Source: Ampelocalamus luodianensis (lineage: Eukaryota > Streptophyta > Magnoliopsida > Poales > Poaceae). From it: 64,000 bases of DNA. The notes under the pieces are model-generated. The model was not told the DNA's origin, searched no databases, and was given only the letters and a program-made list of their open reading frames with translations. Shown here in pieces: positions 60,963-64,000 of this stretch. A program made the translations under genes and the position numbers. The stretch covers positions 17,879,488 through 17,943,487 of the forward strand of contig CM070625.1 of the NCBI GenBank assembly GCA_036346255.1, written 5' to 3'. Positions within the stretch are counted from its first letter, which is position 1, and each line of letters starts with the position of its first letter.

Positions 60963-61330
60963 CGCGCGTCTCCGGGAAGACGGAGGAGGTGAAGGAAGGA
61001 AGGGGACTCTGAGTACGAGGAGCTGCTCACGGACGGCCAGTAGTCAGTTCTCAGTCGTCGGGGTGGTGGATAAGGTCGGGCGGGTGCTACTGAAGGGGAA
61101 AAGGCGGCGGCAGCAGCAGCAGCAGCGGCGCTCCTTTCCGACCGAGTCGCTCGCAGGAGGCGCTGGACGGTCGGCCCAGAAACGGCGCTGCGGAGGGAGA
61201 TTTCGGCCTGCGCCGAGCGTGTCCGTTGCCTATAGGAGTCATAGGACTACTCCACGCTCGCTCCGTGCTGGAGGATCGGCTCATGGGACAGACAACAGGT
61301 TATACTCAGGTATCTCCTTCGTTTTGCAGG
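60963..61330 (-). promoter_or_regulatory. SNAT1 5'UTR and promoter-proximal region
   Basis: GC-rich, CT-rich on the minus strand, with a (GCT)5 run (61111-61126). No clear TATA box. It fits a TATA-less plant promoter and leader; the transcription start is not determined. Confidence 0.4.
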
Positions 61331-61618
61331 TTTAGAAAATACTATAATAATTCTGATAAAAAAGGCAAATAATTATAGAAATTCTCTCATTAATTAAGAG
61401 AGAAGATCTGCATCACTTATTTTTTTGAGACCGATCATAACGATGTAGATTAATCATATATATATAACCTATTACAATTGTATAACAAATACAACTATAT
61501 TTTTGAAAGGCGATAGCGCGATGTAACAAATACAATATGTTGCAATATCTAGCTGTGCAATTGCACAGAAAATTCCACTAATTTCCAGTAACAATGAAGT
61601 TCAATTTCCTTTCTGGAA

Positions 61619-62690
61619 CTATTTCCTTATTTGAGTGAGAAATTGAGAATCCTCTGTGACCCATATATTGCAGTACATCCATCCGACTCTGTCATGCCGA
61701 ACAAGTGAGAAAAGAACATGCTTTATGAAGTATAACTGAAGGTTCAAGTAGAAATTTGTGTTTAAAACAAATATCATTTCGAGTAGTCCGAAACTCCAAA
61801 TAGCCCAACTGACAGCTGCAAAGCCTATCAAATGTAGGAATTCATTCCCGGGTAGCTTCTGCCCAGACCAACCGTAAAATTCAGCAGTAGATCTTGGCTT
61901 TGTTGTAATCCCAAAACAGCTCCCAATCACACTCCAAATACATGATGCAACGGAACATTGGAAGAAAAGGTGATCAATAATTTCAGTTTTTCCACACGTG
62001 TAACATCTATTAGTCCCTTGGCACCCACGCTTGAGAAGATTGTCCATTGTACGAATCAACTTCTTACTGATCAACCATAAGAAAAATCGAATTTTGATTG
62101 GTATCTTAAGCTTCCAGTCAAGTGTATATGTTTTGATTGGTTCAAAGTTTTCCATAGCCGGAATAGAATGTCCAGGTTGCAACTGCTTTTTTTTTTCAGA
62201 TAATAGAAGAGAAAAATCTCTGCAACTGCTTATATAAAGATTTAAGTGCATTTGTTTTGTAAGTTTTTCCCCCACAGCAGAATGTCTTCGTCATCAGTCA
62301 AGTGTATTCCTCTGCACACGTCATTGATCTGAACCAACATCTCTTGTTGATGCTCAGACAAATGTCTCCTGAAGCTGATGGACTGTTGACCACTAAGAAC
62401 TTGTTCGACTGTGAATTCAGGTTGATCTATAATATGATAATGCTCACGGAAAAGAATGGCTAAAGGAGGTTCTTTTATCTAGACAATTCTCAGAAGTTAG
62501 AACATAATATAATCTGGGTTCCTTTGCCCAATTTCCAAGCACATCTCTCATACAAAACTGGCCTGAGTTTTAAATGATCTGACCAATTTCGAGAATCTCC
62601 AGGCTTTTGCTTGATTTGGAAACAAGACTTTGCTTATAGCCATATAGGACGACTTTCTGTTTTGGGTCACTTAGGTAAAGGAACATCCTT
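61619..62690 (-). pseudogene. LINE reverse-transcriptase C-terminal fragment (zf-RVT)
   Basis: The frame 61619-62275 carries the zinc-binding reverse-transcriptase domain: WKLKIPIKIRFFLWLISK, then CYTCGKTEIIDHLFFQC, then W..I. Upstream, to about 62690, frameshifted pieces read as the segment that usually precedes it in plant LINEs (ISFRRHLSEHQ, then IHLTDDEDILLWG). The RT core and endonuclease are absent. Such fragments are common in plant genomes. Confidence 0.72.
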
Positions 62691-62699
62691 TATTTTAAA

Positions 62700-63130
62700 T
62701 TTTCTGAGGTAACAAGTTCCTCTTACTGCAGCGGATTCCTTTTGCATGGTTTGGGTAATGCTGTCATGTGTGCTAGATCTATGCAGCTCGCGTTTCAAGA
62801 TTTTTTTTTCTATTTTCTTTATTTATTATGGTTAATGGTTATCGCAGGATAGTGTCAATGCTGATAATTTCTTACGTTATTGTTGTTGCTGTATTCTATA
62901 GCTCAAAATCTGTAGCGGTCAAGTAAATTATCTACGCTCTTGCTGCCATTTGGATCAAACTGATGTGTAACCAACGGAGTGGCCAGATATTGCTTCATTT
63001 TAACTTAGCTGCTATTGATATTGTGTGCACTATCTGCTATATATTCTACACGTGGCTCGTAGCGCGGGCACGTCAGCCCACGCTCCCCCACGTTAAGCGA
63101 GGCGCACCAACTCGTGCATTTCCTGCGTGA
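62700..63130. other. Spacer without recognised genes
   Basis: AT-rich, ending in a GC-rich patch (63050-63115). No ORF with a domain. Confidence 0.45.
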
Positions 63131-63139
63131 GATCGGCGG

Positions 63140-64000
63140 TAAAACACATGTGTGCGCGTTGCAATCGGCAGTAAAACTCTCGGTATCGTCCAATCTGGGA
63201 GTAAACCCACATAGATTCTTGTTTTGTACGTGAATGTGTCTTTCTCTTGTCGTAGCAATAGCTTTTGATTGGAAGCTGTAATTCACTAGCGCTTTTCACC
63301 AGTACCTTGGTGACGACGAGGGTAACAGAATGATATAAATCTCGCAAATAAAAATCTCTCTGTGCATTTACTAAAGAAGATTTACTGCATCAAACGGTTC
63401 CTTGTTTTGTACACGAACGTTTCTTTTCTTTTTTTCGTAATAACTTTTAATTGGAAACTCAAATTTATGAACAGTTTTCACCGGTAGCTTGGTGACAATA
63501 AGGGTAACATAATGATACAAGTCTCGCAAATAAAAATCCCTCTATATGTTTACTAAAAAAAGATTTACTGTATCGCTAAAACAGATTTACTACGTCCTCT
63601 ACATAACTTTACTGTTATCTTAGCCAACTAGTACAAACAAGTAGACAACTAACTAGCAAACATTAGCTCCTTATTTTGTACACGAATATTTCTTTTTTTG
63701 TTTTTGTAATAACTTTTGATTGGAAGCTCCGAGTCACAAACGGTTTTTCCTAGTAGCTTGGTCACAACAAGTGTAACAGAATGATATAAGTCTCGCAAAT
63801 AAAAACATATCTGTGCGTTTACTAAAAAGGATTTACTAAATCGCTAAAAGATATTTACTACCGCCTCCATTTGACTTTACTGCTCTGTTACAAAAAAAAA
63901 AATTACTGGCTGGACTTCACTTGTAGTTTACTGTTCTGTTACAAAAAAAGATTTACTTCAACCTCCATATAACTTTACTTCTCTGTTACAAAGAGATTTA
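63140..64000. repeat. Diverged tandem repeats of about 230-270 bp, cut by window edge
   Basis: Three to four copies of a unit containing TTTTGTACACGAA, then TAACTTTTGATTGGAAGCT, then AGCTTGGTGAC, then GGGTAACAGAATGATA, then CTCGCAAATAAAAA, then GATTTACT. Later copies add a repeated GATTTACT/CTCTGTTACAAA sub-unit. No ORF. Confidence 0.8.

Overview
This is nuclear DNA of a grass. The two host genes read like rice genes in exon structure and sequence, so an Oryza-like genome is the best guess, although no species-diagnostic feature is visible. Two multi-exon genes lie on the minus strand. The first (CDS 11191-23520, probable 5'UTR exon near 27065-27230) encodes the ectodomain of a leucine-rich-repeat receptor kinase of the Arabidopsis At1g06840 type. 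Eleven coding exons with clean GT/AG boundaries can be read. The transmembrane and kinase exons are not in the window. The second (56028-60962) is a complete eight-exon gene for a plastid-type GNAT acetyltransferase, the serotonin N-acetyltransferase SNAT1/NSI family, 249 residues.

Almost everything else is transposable elements, many with exact target-site duplications (TSDs). Region 1-11 kb: a chromovirus-like gypsy 5' LTR, primer-binding site and broken gag, joined to a degenerate copia element (copia-1) whose leader carries a GC-rich inverted-repeat element. Region 11-27 kb: the receptor-kinase gene, with copia-2 in intron 2 (TSD GTAAC), copia-3 in intron 1 (TSD AGAAC), a SINE-like retroposon, a hAT MITE and a coding-poor LTR element in the 5'UTR intron. 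The three related copia elements all lie antisense to the gene. Region 28-30 kb: a 772-bp non-autonomous hAT element and a minisatellite.

Region 30-52 kb is a nest three levels deep. A roughly 4.6-kb solo LTR (30051-51772, TSD GTAAC) was split twice: by a small coding-less LTR element (31233-36304), itself split by a 3.4-kb SIRE-like solo LTR (31472-34875, TSD GCAAC), and by a 12-kb gypsy chromovirus on the minus strand (37108-49093, TSD GTATC). The chromovirus has both LTRs, a primer-binding site, gag, RT, integrase and an additional reading frame ahead of gag.

Region 52-64 kb: a MULE transposase fragment cut by a CACTA-like terminus, two Tourist-like MITEs in inverted orientation, a 153-bp tandem duplication, the acetyltransferase gene with an LTR-like insertion in intron 4, a LINE fragment, and diverged tandem repeats running off the right edge.

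No operon, CRISPR array, tRNA or rRNA was seen. I did not find a clearly new biological system. The most interesting material is the receptor gene whose exons survive heavy intronic invasion, the ordered nest, the extra ORF in the chromovirus, and the inverted MITE pair.
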